From positions 2,356,001 to 2,420,000 of the forward strand of contig ML978123.1 in the NCBI GenBank assembly GCA_010015805.1: 64,000 nt of DNA, written 5' to 3'. Both the position numbers and the translations under genes were made by a program. The stretch comes from Rhizodiscina lignyota (taxonomy: Eukaryota; Ascomycota; Dothideomycetes; Aulographales; Rhizodiscinaceae). The notes under the pieces were generated by a model. The model was not told where the DNA came from and made no database searches. It saw only the letters and a list, made by a program, of their open reading frames with translations. Position 1 is the first letter of the stretch. Every line of letters starts with the position of its first letter. Shown piece by piece: positions 1 to 12,044 of the stretch.

Positions 1-1388
1 TGGGTGGATGCTCCGTAATTTATTAGTCTTAATACGTCAGCGATGGGAATTGGACGACATCCAGGTGCTCTGTTACAGAGACACCCACCTCAAACGGGAC
101 CAAGCCAATAGCATCATCCTCCATTTGCAGTCAGCAGAAGCTGCACCTACGGAAGAGATGCCCAAGATCACAGGCTGGGAAAGGAATGAGAGCGGAAAGC
201 TGACCAGTCGGATGGTGGACCTGTCAGAGTATATGGATCCTATGCGCCTCGCAGATCAAGCCGTCGACCTCAATCTTAAGCTCATCAAATGGCGAATAGC
301 CCCGAGCATCGATCTAGAAGTTATCAAAGACACCAAATGTCTCCTCCTCGGCGCAGGGACTCTCGGAAGTTATGTATCCAGGAATCTCATGGGGTGGGGC
401 GTGAGAAAGATAACCTTCGTTGACAACGCAAGGGTATCCTTTTCAAATCCTGTTCGTCAGCCGCTATTCGATTTCAAGGATTGCCTCGAGGGCGGTGCCA
501 AAAAGGCGCAAAGAGCGGCCGATATGCTTGCTGAGATATACCCTGGCGTCGAGGCAGAAGGACATGTCATGTCGGTTCCAATGGCTGGCCATCCGATCAC
601 GGACGAGGAGAGAGTGAAAAGCGAGTTTGAGCTGCTAAAGAAGTTAATTGATGAACATGATACTATCTTCTTGCTCATGGACACAAGAGAGAGCCGATGG
701 CTCCCCACCGTCATGGGTAAAGCGGCAGGCAAGATTGTTCTAAATGCAGCATTGGGATTTGATACATTCGTTGTCATGAGACATGGCCTGAAGTCAAGAG
801 GGCCCGAGGAAGAAGAGATGGGCTGCTATTTCTGCAATGACGTTGTTGCGCCAGCCGATGTAAGTCAATGCTCTTGTAACCAGTGAACCAACGCTGATAC
901 GTGTGCAGTCACTCAAAGATGCAACACTCGATCAACAATGTACAGTAACACGGCCAGGAATCGCACCCATAGCTTCTGCTCTGCTTGTCGAAATGCTTGT
1001 CAGCATCCTACAGCATCCCCTCCGCGCACATGCACCAGCAACTTCTGGCTCTAATGAGTCGGCAGCATTTGCAATGTCTGACCCGGAGTCTAGTGAATTC
1101 AAGCATCCACTGGGAGCAGTGCCTCATCAAATACGGGGATTCTTGTCATCGTTCTCAAACTTGTCAATAAACGGCAAACCGTACGACTGTTGCAGTGCCT
1201 GCAGTGAGACAATCATTCGAAGATATAATGAGGATGGTTGGGACTTTGTTAAGAGAGCGCTGAACGAGAGAGGATGGGTTGAAGAAATCTCAGGGCTTGC
1301 AGAAGTACAACGAAAAGCTGAAGAAGCAAACGACGACTTGGACTGGGATGAGGAGGAGGCAGAAGAAGGCGAAGGAGAGCTGATATGA
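1..1388 (+). CDS. ATG7: Atg7, E1-like autophagy activating enzyme (3' part; 5' end outside window)
   Basis: Atg7 is the cytosolic E1 that adenylates Atg8 and Atg12 and passes them to Atg3 and Atg10 in autophagy. The frame enters from the left edge, so the N-terminal domain is missing. Seen here: the nucleotide-binding glycine motif (GAGTLGSYV) near 352-372, the following FVDNA acidic strand, the MDTRESRW segment of the adenylation domain, and the [10 protein letters not shown] motif whose Cys (codon 939-941) is the expected catalytic thioester residue. One 49-bp intron (860-908, GTAAGT...CAG) keeps the frame and joins APAD to [11 protein letters not shown]. The C-terminus is acidic and ends in a short Glu-rich tail, as in other fungal Atg7 proteins. 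Identification is firm; only completeness is limited by the window edge. Confidence 0.95.
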
Positions 1389-2141
1389 GAAGTATTTGTT
1401 AAACGATAGTCGATGTATTTTGGGCTGTCTGTCCTTATGGTATGTTAGGGAATCGAGTAACGTAAGGGAACTTGATGTGGCTTCGGTAGGGCAGAAAGTG
1501 GCATGCAAGTTATCACCTATTATGGATATTTTGGTGTAAATATGGGGGAAAGGGCATCGATATGAGCATTCGTAGAAACAATACCATACCCCTGAACTCT
1601 GCATACGTGCGGGACGGTCCGTGGACTGACTGGGATGATTTACGAGTTGCTCTCTCGAGATTTCCATGCAGGGAAGCCATACTTAAGATCGGGCATTAAG
1701 GAGATCTTCGATGCAGACACCTCCGGGTATAGAGGTGGTGTGGGTCAGGTTTGTCTGACAAAGTGGCAGTGTGCTCGATGCTGCGTCCTGCAGACGGGTC
1801 ATCCGTGAGTGAGAGGGTCATGCATATGCCCGCTGATGGAGATTCCTGCATTTCTGACATGCATTTAAATCAAAATCTCCGAGGTGTGTAGAGGCAAGTG
1901 CCATGTACCGATGGGTGAAGAGGTTGTGATATTTCGATGTTGCGGAGATGCTTCCTGATCCCCTGCAAGGGGCTCCACTCCACCTCAGCCTTACCAACGT
2001 CATGCAAGCTCCCACCATGAAAAGAGTACCTGCTGGACCTCCCACCTGCCATACGATCAACTATTCAAGCCCGGTTTCTTCGTTTCTCACTGTCTGGTTG
2101 CAGCGCATATCATTCTCTCCAGCTACTTTACGACAGTCAAA
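1389..2141. other. intergenic: ATG7 3' flank and upstream region of the DDHD gene
   Basis: No gene is supported. The frame of the next gene stays open upstream to about 1959 but contains no ATG there, so a spliced first exon may lie in this stretch. Confidence 0.5.
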
Positions 2142-5100
2142 TTGGCACGATCACAAGCTTTTCTGAGTTTCCTAAAGCGATACATTCCCGGTTTTCCACC
2201 GTCTAAAGATCAGCTTAGCAAGTCAGCACCAGCCTGGTTTGACAGAAGTGACGCCGGCTCAGGCCGGCGAGACGGGATGACCTCCACTCCAGATCCGAAA
2301 AGCGCGACCACCTTGTCCAGTCTCTCTGGCATAACTGGATTCTCCCCATGGAGCTCTCGAAGTGCCACGCCTAGACCAGGACAAGCTGCAGATAATGAGG
2401 CCGATATCACAGAAGCGGGCTTAGGCACACAGAGGGGAGGAGATCATGCCGTGTCTAATCGTCACAGGCTGAGTTTGAAAGACTACCCAAGGGACTGTCC
2501 GAGGTTGAATGTTCAGTGGTTTTATGCGGTCGATGTATGACTCTTATCTATTGATGCTGAGTTATTTAGTGCTGATAATGACATTGTGCACAGTCGCCGA
2601 AAAGAAAACCACACCTGTATCCCTCTGGTAGCGAACCTGCCAACGCCCCTCCTCCACCTCCGCCAAAGAAATACGTACCATTTTCAGGTCGAGACTCGCG
2701 AACCATCGAAGCGGCATTCCAGAAGCTGGCAGAGGAAGAAGAGGCGGCTGAACAGAAGCAGCTCGCTCAAGAGAATAGGACAATACACCCCAATACAAGT
2801 TTGAAGGGCAAGGTTAAAGTGCCCGTTAATGAAGATTATCTTTTCGATGTCGACGTAGAGAACCGTGAGCTCGGCCCTGCGTATTGGCTCGGTCCGGTCT
2901 ACGATGTTAGAAGGGGCACGTGGTTCTATTCAGGTATGCTTTTGGTTTCAAGTCTCGAGGGGGTCGACGCTGACCATCGATTAGGTTCCGCTGGCCCAAA
3001 CCCATGCGATGAAAATCTTGCAACTCAGCTAGAAGAGGGATATCTCAAAATTCGCCCATGGACGTTTCCGCTGGAAGAACAAGTCCGATCCCGGTCTGCA
3101 TCTCAGACCAGATCACGACCCACTTCCCTGAGGGTTGAAGGTGATCCTAAATCCGCACTTACATCTTCAGCAGGAGTCACGCCAAAGGCCTCTTCAGACA
3201 ATTTAAAAGCTTCAGATGCTCTGCCTCGGCAATCAGAAGACAACGTGAACTCTCAAGCTCAACAGAAGACGTTCAGGTTATTCGGAGCTCATATGGGTTC
3301 AATGGTCACATATCAAGATGCATCTACGGCGTGGCTACTAACGGACGATTTCCTCTCGAGAATGAACAGTGCCATGTACGAAAGATTCGCTGGAGGCGGC
3401 CATTTCGCTGGGGTAAAGATTACGAGAGGATACGTCGCTTCAAAAAAGGCTGTGGTTAAGGATGGGAAGTCTCCAGATGCCAATAAAGACAGTACTTCTG
3501 ACAACCAGGGCGGAGAGCGTTCACAGCAGGACACCAAACCTAAAGACGATTCTGATGCGATTGCTTCTGCTGCGGAGAAGAGGCGTTTACGGTTGGAGCG
3601 ACAGCTGTCTTCACTAATGGAGTCCGCCGTTCCCGAGGATCGCGAGAAACAGGAGGAGGAGGCACGCAAACGGAATGAGCAAGAGATGGAGGATGACTAT
3701 CGAGACGACGACGAGAATCAGCAGGTCAGAGAGATCGAGCACCTGATTCTTGTCACCCATGGGATTGGCCAGCGTCTTGGACTGCGAATCGAGAGCGTAA
3801 ATTTTGTTCACGACGTCAACACGATGAGGAGAACGTTCAAGGACACATACCAGGAGTCCCCGGATCTTCAGGCGCTCAATGGCGACATCGATAAGGATTT
3901 CAAGAATAGCCGCATTCAGGTCCTTCCTGTGTGCTGGCGCCATCTTCTTGATTTTCCAAAACAAAGCTTGAGGCACAACCGGGAGGAGCACGATTTAGGT
4001 GTGTTGATATGTTGCTTGAATCCACACTATACGCTAATGTATCCTCAGGTGATGCGGATTTCGGAGAGGAGGATGAGGATTATCCATCATTGGAAGATAT
4101 CAACGTGGAAGGTGTTCCAGCCGTTCGTAATCTGATTACCGACCTGGCTCTTGACATTCTCCTATATCAGTCGCCTGCGTACAAGAACCACATATCACGC
4201 ATTGTACTCGAAGAGTGCAACCGTGTCTACGCGCTCTTTAAGGAAAGGAATCCGTCTTTTAATGGTAAGGTCAGCTTCGTAGGACATTCGCTAGGTTCTG
4301 CGATCATGTTCGATATCCTCTGCAAACAGCCAACCGCAAGTTCGAGGCCGAGTGCCGCGAAATCTCGCCGCAGTCACAAGCTAGAACCCAGAAATCTCAA
4401 GCTTGACTTCCCAGTCGAAGACTTCTACGCCTTAGGCTCTCCAATCGGTCTCTTCCAAATGCTCAAAGGTCGCACAATTGCCGGCCGTAACTTTATGGAT
4501 GCGCCAATTACTGCCGAGACGCCTGACGATGAAGGAGACCTGGCTGGCGACCCCTTCCTTGCGCTTGGAAACCCTTCAAACAAGAACAAATCGACGTTAT
4601 TCGATATCACGACCTCGTCACCTGCTTGTACTCATATCTACAACATCTTCCATCCCACGGATCCCATCGCATATCGCCTAGAGCCACTCATCTCGCCAGC
4701 GATGGCCCAGTTGAAAGCGCAGCCGCTGCCCTATACCAAGAAGGGTCTCTTCGGTGCACCTGGACAGGGTATCCAAGGCATCGGTGTTCACATCGGCCAA
4801 AGCGTGAGCGGCTTATGGAGCAGCCTTTCTTCCGGCATTGCAAGCAGCCTGCTGAATAGAAGTCTCGGCCTCTCGAACGACCAAGCAGGCCAGCTTGGGA
4901 ATCCTGTGACGCAAGGCCAGACCACCAGTCCCGAGACGCAGGATCCTGGGCTTCTGAATGATGCGCGCAAGAGAATGCTGGCGCAAGATCATATTACCAC
5001 CGGAGAGGATGGGAAGCATCCGCCGACGTTGATCGACGCAGAGATAGAGACGTTGTATTCTGGATTTCAGCGACAGGTGACTGTCAGTGGGGAAGACGAG

Positions 5101-5411
5101 GACGGGGACGAGTTGGAGAAAGCAAAGACGACAGAAGAGCAGGCGAGGAGGCTGAAGAGGGAGGAGCAGAAAGTCAGGGCGTTGAACTCGAACGGAAGGG
5201 TGGATTACAGCATTCAAGAGTGAGTGACAATATCAGCAGCGCCATTTTTGAATCGATTGATGCTAATCATGTGGACAGGGGTGCTTTTGACATTTCACTT
5301 CTTGCGAGCATTGCCAGCCATGTGTCGTACTGGGCTGACGAGGATGTGTCTCATTTCATGGTGTCGCAGCTACTGGCTAGGCATCGGGTCTTGAAAAGGC
5401 CAGGTCGATGA
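2142..5411 (+). CDS. DDHD-domain phospholipase (phosphatidic-acid-preferring phospholipase A1 type)
   Basis: Members of this family are intracellular phospholipases that act on phosphatidic acid and related lipids at organelle membranes; yeast YOR022C is a relative. Five exons are modelled: 2142-2534, 2594-2933, 2985-3998, 4049-5219 and 5279-5411, all with GT-AG borders and matching phases. Seen: QWFYAVDV at the first junction, a long charged coiled region near 3560-3700, a VTHGIGQ motif, the nucleophile motif GHSLGS near 4275-4295, a DFYALGSPIGLF strand, HPTDPIAYRLEPL, and the C-terminal HVSYWADEDV, which supplies the His/Asp of the DDHD metal-site signature. The 51-bp second intron contains no stop and could be retained without a frame change. 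The start is unresolved: the first in-frame ATG in this exon is at 2277, but family-like sequence (PPSKDQ, SAPAWF) lies upstream of it, so a spliced first exon is likely. Confidence 0.85.
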
Positions 5412-8400
5412 TTTTGACCATATTCAGGAGTAGCGATGAATTGTGGTTTAGGACATACAAATCTCCATTTGCATAGCGCTGGTGTACGCGCGGAGGCGAG
5501 CAAATAGACCGACAAGATACCATTAAACGTAAATCAATATTAGGGGACCTGAAAAATAGCCTTCCGAAGGTAGTGATATAAAATCATATACTCTGCTCTT
5601 GTCAGCTTCACGTCCAGTCCTTTGCCATTGTCTTTCAGTATCCAGCAATAGGAGACCACACTCCCTGAGATGCCTAGATATGATTTGCTGTAGTTAAATA
5701 GAGAGAGGCCCAGCCAACAGCTTCTTTCGTAGTAGTCAGAATCTTCCGCCACTTCAAGACGACCCCGGCCACAGAGCTCCTACTTGCTCACAACGATTTG
5801 TAACCCCTCTTCCAGCCGGAACATGTTTTCAAATACAGCACAAGAGCAGATGTTACGGCCGCACTTTGCGGGTAATATGGATCGGACCGTCGGCATGTGA
5901 AGCATATCATTCAAACGTCCGAAGAATTCTCCGCGGGACAGTATTCCGAGAAACCCTTGTTGAAAGTGCCACGTTCCTCTGTTGGAATTAATTATAAACA
6001 GTCATCCTGTACCAGGGATATGGGGCGGAGATGTCGTGCTGGACTCGACGCATGGAATAATAGGCGAGGTTGAAGTCTTACGTCAGGGAAAGGCGTTATC
6101 ATGAAGACATATAGCAGCCATCTTACACGCGAAACAAAGACATTTTGATTCTGGAATGTGACCTAGTGACCGGAGAAGAGGAGAGAGGAAAGAGGTCTGC
6201 GAGAAGCGGGCAGCTGGCGCCAAATATATGAACTTGCCTTGTCCTTAAATGCGACCCCAATCACACGCGTACATTAGCAGGCGCGGTCAAGCATTCGCTA
6301 CATGAATCGCCACATGGAACGGACACTGGTTTAGAGCGTGCCTATACATACAGCAGGCTGGCTAAGGAATTATAGCGATTTAAGAACGATCTGAGTGAGG
6401 GAAAGCTGCATTGCAGGACGCGCACTTGCCACCGTCTCCCGCCTGCGCAGCTGCTCAGCATCGAGCATGAGTGCAGAAGGCGGCCGGCACATCATTACAT
6501 GACGCACGACATACTTGCAGTGGACGTTGCGTTCGCAGGCCCCCAAGCTATGCTATGTACGTGAGCCTAAGCAACTCACCCCGGTTCAATGTACGAGCGG
6601 TTGATTTACGAGGCATGGCAGAATCTGGTGAGCGGCGGGTGTGAGTGGGCCGGAAACGGGCCTTTGTCGCGACAGCAAGGCCCTGGAAATGCGGCAGAAG
6701 CTGAAAGAAGGGCAGCTTTCGCTGCGCGGGGGATCAGGGAAGAATGGAACGTGGAAGAGGAGAGCCATGGGCGGAGGGTGAGGGTCGTTCTAGGAAGGCA
6801 TCTTTTCGGAGCCGGATTGCCGGATGAGGCAACGGAAGTCGATGGCATTTTTCTTCTCGAGCCATTTTTCTGCCCTTGGCATGGAATCGAGCTGCCGGAT
6901 CATCGCACTACTTTCCGCCAGCCATTGTGCTCGCGAGAAGTTGCAGCGGCCGTGCAAAGAGGGCCTGGAGGGCCGATCGAGAAAGCGGGGCGGGCACGAT
7001 GTTCACATGGTTTTCAAGCCCTCGTTGGACAGAGGCGAATTACTGGAATTAGATTAAGATTGTAGCGACGATTACGTGTCTGTGAGCAATAGGCGCCTTC
7101 GGACCACAGGCCGCGATTACTGGCAACGTGTGGGGGAGGAAGAGACGAAGCTTCTGCGCAAAGGGCAAGAGCGCAAAATGGCGGTGAGAGAGAGGCTAGG
7201 CAAAGGTCGACGCCGGCCATCTGGATCCGTTGATTGAAGGCCGCCCCATCCAGAGGGAAGGGAGCACGGAATCGGCATCGTTGAAGGCGCTGTTCAAGGA
7301 TGATTCCTGGTCGTCAAAGGCGATTTCGACAGAGGCCAGAGAGAGGACGTTGAAGATGTCTGCCGGTCGCACGAAGCTGGCGGGGAACTCCACCATGGCC
7401 AGAACCGGACAATCTGGAGTTCGTGATCCAATGAGCCTCCGGCCTCGCCCTGCAAGGGCTGGAGGGTGGAGCGGCGGGCTGAGTCGGTGGCTGGACCCGA
7501 TAACGGTGTTCGGCTTCACCTTGACGTGTCGGGATTTGATTGGCAGTGCGGTGGCTTTCTTGATCGAGGGATCAAATTGCTGGTTGAGGTGATTCGGTGC
7601 CTAACGTTCTCGTGCCATGGCGACACATTTCACCCTTCATTTCGTGGCTCTCTCCTCATTTCCAAGCAGCCGTCTGTGCCCACGCGAGCAGCTTTGGCAG
7701 TGGTTGAAACTGGTGCAAGAGCATTGATGAAGGCGGGGCAGAGACTGAGTGTCTGGTCTAGCATGGGGTGGCGCATCGATCACACGCATTACATGCACCC
7801 ACGGGAAGCCGCATGCTCCGCTTGAAACCTAGCGAATTGGCCGGCCGCTCCGTCTCGCCATCCCAGAGACTGCAGGAACAATGGGCCCGGCGGGAGAAGC
7901 TTTGACGCTGCTCTGCTTGATGAGAGATGCAAGATCACTCTCCAGCGCTTCTCTGCGCTCGTGACCTGTACGTTGGCGTTGTAGAGTCGAGGCCGAGTTG
8001 TACGTATAGGACAAAACCAAACCAAGCGAATGCCGGTTTCAGTTCATAATACTCGCCCAATAAGCTTCAAGCTCGCTTGCTGTTCCTAGCGTACCAAACT
8101 CAAGTCGACTTGATGGTGAGGGGTGACAGGTACAGGCATCTCAGAATATTCTTAGAGCTCGATGATCGGCTGATATCTATCCGGATATCAACTAAAACTC
8201 AATGTATACGGCACGGTGTGTGTTCATGGTCAAATGTCAATGGACAAAAAGTAATATTGCACTAGATACGGCGGTGGGGCATAGTCTGTTTGTTAATAAT
8301 CGCGTTTGATGTGGCGTTTTTGCTAGACTTGCTGCGCCCGAAATGTAGCAGAATGGCACCACAGAGGAATTCAGAGCAGGCAGTTTCAAACGAGACATCG

Positions 8401-11400
8401 TGGCATGACAGAGACACAGCTGAAATGAAGAAAGTAGTAGACGAGCTACGAAGCAGTGGAACGGTGCCTGCGTGACAGCATTGAGAGCGATAGTGGAGAG
8501 CACATCACGGAGCTTTGCTAGGGACGAGCAAGTCGATGTCTAGAAAGAAGACGAAGCTTGAGACGAGAGAGCACTGATGGACCGACGTTTCGAAATTCTT
8601 TGTGCGGCCCCAGAAGAGATTTGGACGATCGTCGCAGTTTCAAAACCCAAATATTCCGAGCAGCATGCAGAAGTGCGTCTCGGCCCAGTGCTGCGCTGCG
8701 CTGCGCTCTGCACTGCACGTTTATCCACGCGTTTCGTGCGACCTGCCCTTGCAGTTGCGCTACGGAAGATCGCTGACCAGAGTGGTGAGACAGCTGGTTA
8801 CGCTTCCGCATTCAGCGCGGCGCCACGGTTGGACAAGAAAATTGTAAATGCTGAAATGCTGTCAATGAACGGGTGTGTGCGACGTCTTGGGGCACTCGCA
8901 GCCCGTGACACGCATTTGCACATCGCGGATCGCACGATACGCAGGTGGCTGGCGGCCGCCGCCTCGCCTGCCTGAGACGAGTAATTTGGCTTCAAGCTTG
9001 ACGGTGCTCTCGCCGCACGTCCGTCCAGTAAGCACGATGGCGCGCGGCTAAAGGGCGTTTTGACGGGATGGCTGGGCTGGTGCTGCTGCTGGCGCAGGTC
9101 GCGACGAGACGAACGCTTTTCTCCTCCATCGTTCGCACCAGACGCACGACGAGCGGTCCAACGAACGATGCTGGCCATTCTATCGCTTGGCGAACGAGTG
9201 GAGCGTCATCGGTAGCAGGACTGCCGGAGATCAGGGTGGCAGAGCCTAAGACGCACAGTACAGTCCAGCACAGGCAAACGGCATTTTAACGTCGAGCAAC
9301 GTCGAACACAGCCTGGCTCGAAGTCAAGTGATGCCGGCGATTGCGTGTGAGGGCAATGGTGGATAGCCCTCCACATTATCCAATGGCCACTGGTCGCTGG
9401 TGTAACGACTGCTCGCATTTCTCAACAGCCAAGCGCCTTCGTGCCAGCGCTCCGGATCCCTCGAGCGCCTCTAGTCCCGCCAACGCACACCGCCACCTGG
9501 GATAGCATCACCCGCGAACGAGTTGATCAATCTCGCGCTCACGTTTTTGCCAACCACAGCGACGGGGCTCCATCCTCGCTCGTGTCTGTTCATCTCGCCC
9601 TCCACGTCGTACCAGCCACCCTCGCCAGCCTTTTCCGTGTCAGGCCGGATGAAGAAAGTACTTTTCGAAGGAAGCAACTGGTTGAGCGACGTCGGCCCAT
9701 GCTAAACGTCCTAGCAAGCCAATCTTGCCTTGCGAGCCAACCACATCCGAGCGCGACAAGTGCAAACCCTGCCTTCCGTCCGTCAATCTTTCTGCTCGGG
9801 GCAGTCGATGTGCAAGGCTGCCCTCGCCTTCTCGTCAAGCTCTCGCCGGAACACCCAGCCCATGTGCTCTCTTTGGCGCCCTCATGCCCCTCCATCGCCA
9901 GCGATAGGCGATGTTGCCGCCGCTGGCTCCATCGCCGCAGGGTCGCACGGCGGGTAATGCTCTATAATCTTGCTTTCCAACTTCAATTGGGCGTTTTTGG
10001 TGCGTAATCGGTCCCGCTCGCCCAACACGGCGACACGATCGAGCTGGAAGGGAAAGAACCAGAGGTTCCTTCGGACTGCTCGTCTGGGCCGACGATCTCC
10101 AGCTCGCCGGCTCTTCTCTGTCGGAAAGGCTGTGACCCACCTTCGAACTAACCGCACCATTTGGATGCGGAGAAAAATCCCACTCACTGTGCCCTGTCCC
10201 CGCTCAGGGTTTGACAAAATAGGTGTGCGCAAGGAAACCAGTATGCCGTTTTGGAGCATACCAGTCTTACGCTTCAACATGAGCGAGGAGGCCACTTCTG
10301 AAAGGCATTGACACATACTTGGGGCCGCGTTTGACAGGATTAGCCAGCCATGACATTCATATTCTTCGATGCCCGGAGGAGATATTCATCCTAGCACTTT
10401 GAGATCTCGAAGATATGGCGCAACTTTTTCGTGATGATTAACCCCCGTTTAGGTAAGGGCGGTGCATGTACGAGAAACGTTTTCCCTGCGAGCCAGAGCG
10501 TCGATCAAGCTCTAGCACGTCGTTCCACCATTCTTCCACCGGCGAGTGCGAATGGCCGATGGAAGGAAAAAATAAGTCATTGTCATCGTCTGCTGACTGT
10601 CGTGGCCGTAGTAGAAAGCCACTCATCCAGCCGTTCGAGGCGTGCTTTTCCCAATGCATCCGCGTAGTGCGCAACGCCGTTCTCTATCGCCGGGGAAGAA
10701 TGGCGCTTCTCCCGGAATCCTGAGCGAGCAGTGAGTGTAAAATTTCAAGGAAAAGGCGAGGGCCCTCGGGGTCCCCTGGAGCAGATTGATGAACGATTGA
10801 TTGAGAGCTTCCTGGCCGGGCGTGTCATGGACGAGCATTCAAGAGGCTCTTGCGCTCAGCTTCGCTCTGTGGCAGACCCCAAGTCATCAAGCATCTTCCA
10901 TGTCTCATGCTTGCCCTGCTGCTCCATCCCGGAGCACCAATCATCGCCACCTCCAAGGACACCAACTCATCCAGATCCCTGCGCTCGCAGCCCGATTAGC
11001 CTGCGATTGAGAGCCGAAGCCGCACTGTTCGTTCAATGCCCACACAGAAAACTCGCCGGCCTGGTCTGCTTCCCGCCTTGCAGCAGGCCATTCAAATGTT
11101 GCTGAATGTCCAGCACCAGCGCTCCGGCCCGGCCATGAGCATCCCATCCACTTTCTGATACTGCTTGCTCTGTGGTGCATCGCCATTGCTGCAGCCCAGC
11201 GCCTGCCTCCCCAAACGCTCCAGATCCAGTTCCTGCGCGCGAGCGACAGTCGAAAGGCCTCACGACTTGCCTCTGAGCCGTCAGACCGCACGCGGGCCCG
11301 AGCGTGTGTGCATTCTGCGCTGTCGGTCAACCGCCAGTCAAGAGCAGCGTGTTAGCTGCTTCACCCTGCCTGCCTCCGCTGCACAGAAGTGTTTGGATGC

Positions 11401-12014
11401 AAGCCGTCGAACTCCCACAGACGCATTGAAGAAGCACCGGCAAGCTCCTGCTTTTTGGCCAGCGACAGCGTGCGTACCTTACACCCGGAGCGCGTCGAAA
11501 TCGCCATCTGCCATCTCTCGGGGCGTCAGGAATCGCGAGCAGGCGCAGCGCTGAAGTCACTCGCTCAAGTCCCGGCTGTATGTGTCTTCTCTTTCCCCCA
11601 CCACCACTCGCTAGCAGCAGCCCCCTCCAAGCTCCGTTGCCCGTCCCGTGCTTCCACGCCTTCCACGCTGTCCCGCTATCTGTTGGCGTGGTTTGTTCGT
11701 GAAGCGCCAACCGGCAGCTGGCACTAAGCTTCTTTCCCAACCTCCTCCGCCTCTACACATCTTCGGCCCTCCACCTCCCATCTCTTTTTCTCCTCCACTG
11801 TTGTGCCTCGCGCCAACTTCTCCTTTGTGCAGCATAGCAGAACCACTTCTCCAGAGACGAATGTTTGTCCCCATTGGCGATTGCCGCCCCAATGTGCCTG
11901 CGTTTGCGCTGCGAAGATTTTGCTGACAAGCTGCCGTGCTGCAGGCGAGTGTCTTGGGACGCAGCGAAGCACCATCTCCTGCAGGACCCTGACGAGCGAC
12001 GCGCGACGACTTTC
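5412..12014. promoter_or_regulatory. long gene-free upstream region of stuA
   Basis: About 6.6 kb with no open frame that looks like protein: frames here reach 158-188 codons, but they overlap on both strands, lack recognisable domains and cannot be joined into a gene. The right end (about 11590-11830) is strongly pyrimidine-rich on the + strand, as is usual around fungal transcription starts, so a stuA promoter near there is likely (inference). A single perfect match to the published StuA response element WCGCGWNM is seen at 6265-6272; one match in this length is expected by chance and proves nothing. Long intergenic regions are typical of developmental regulators in filamentous fungi. Confidence 0.5.
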
Positions 12015-12044
12015 ATGACCAGAAACGAGCATATAGAGTATTAG
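12015..12044 (+). promoter_or_regulatory. nine-codon upstream ORF in the presumed stuA leader
   Basis: ATG at 12015 opens a nine-codon frame ending in TAG. It is the last ATG before the stuA start at 13126. stuA of Aspergillus nidulans is known to carry upstream ORFs that affect its translation; whether this one is transcribed is not shown by the sequence. Confidence 0.35.

Noticed and set aside
6265-6272. StuA response element match (autoregulation site)
   Set aside because: Degenerate 8-base motif; a single match in 7.7 kb is expected by chance.
6589-7065. 158-codon + strand frame in the stuA upstream region
   Set aside because: No domain, Arg/Gly/Pro-rich random-looking composition, several equally long frames overlap on both strands, and no frame-keeping splice partner was found.
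9441-10007. 188-codon + strand frame in the stuA upstream region
   Set aside because: Composition looks like translated noncoding GC-rich DNA; reverse-strand frames of comparable length overlap it.
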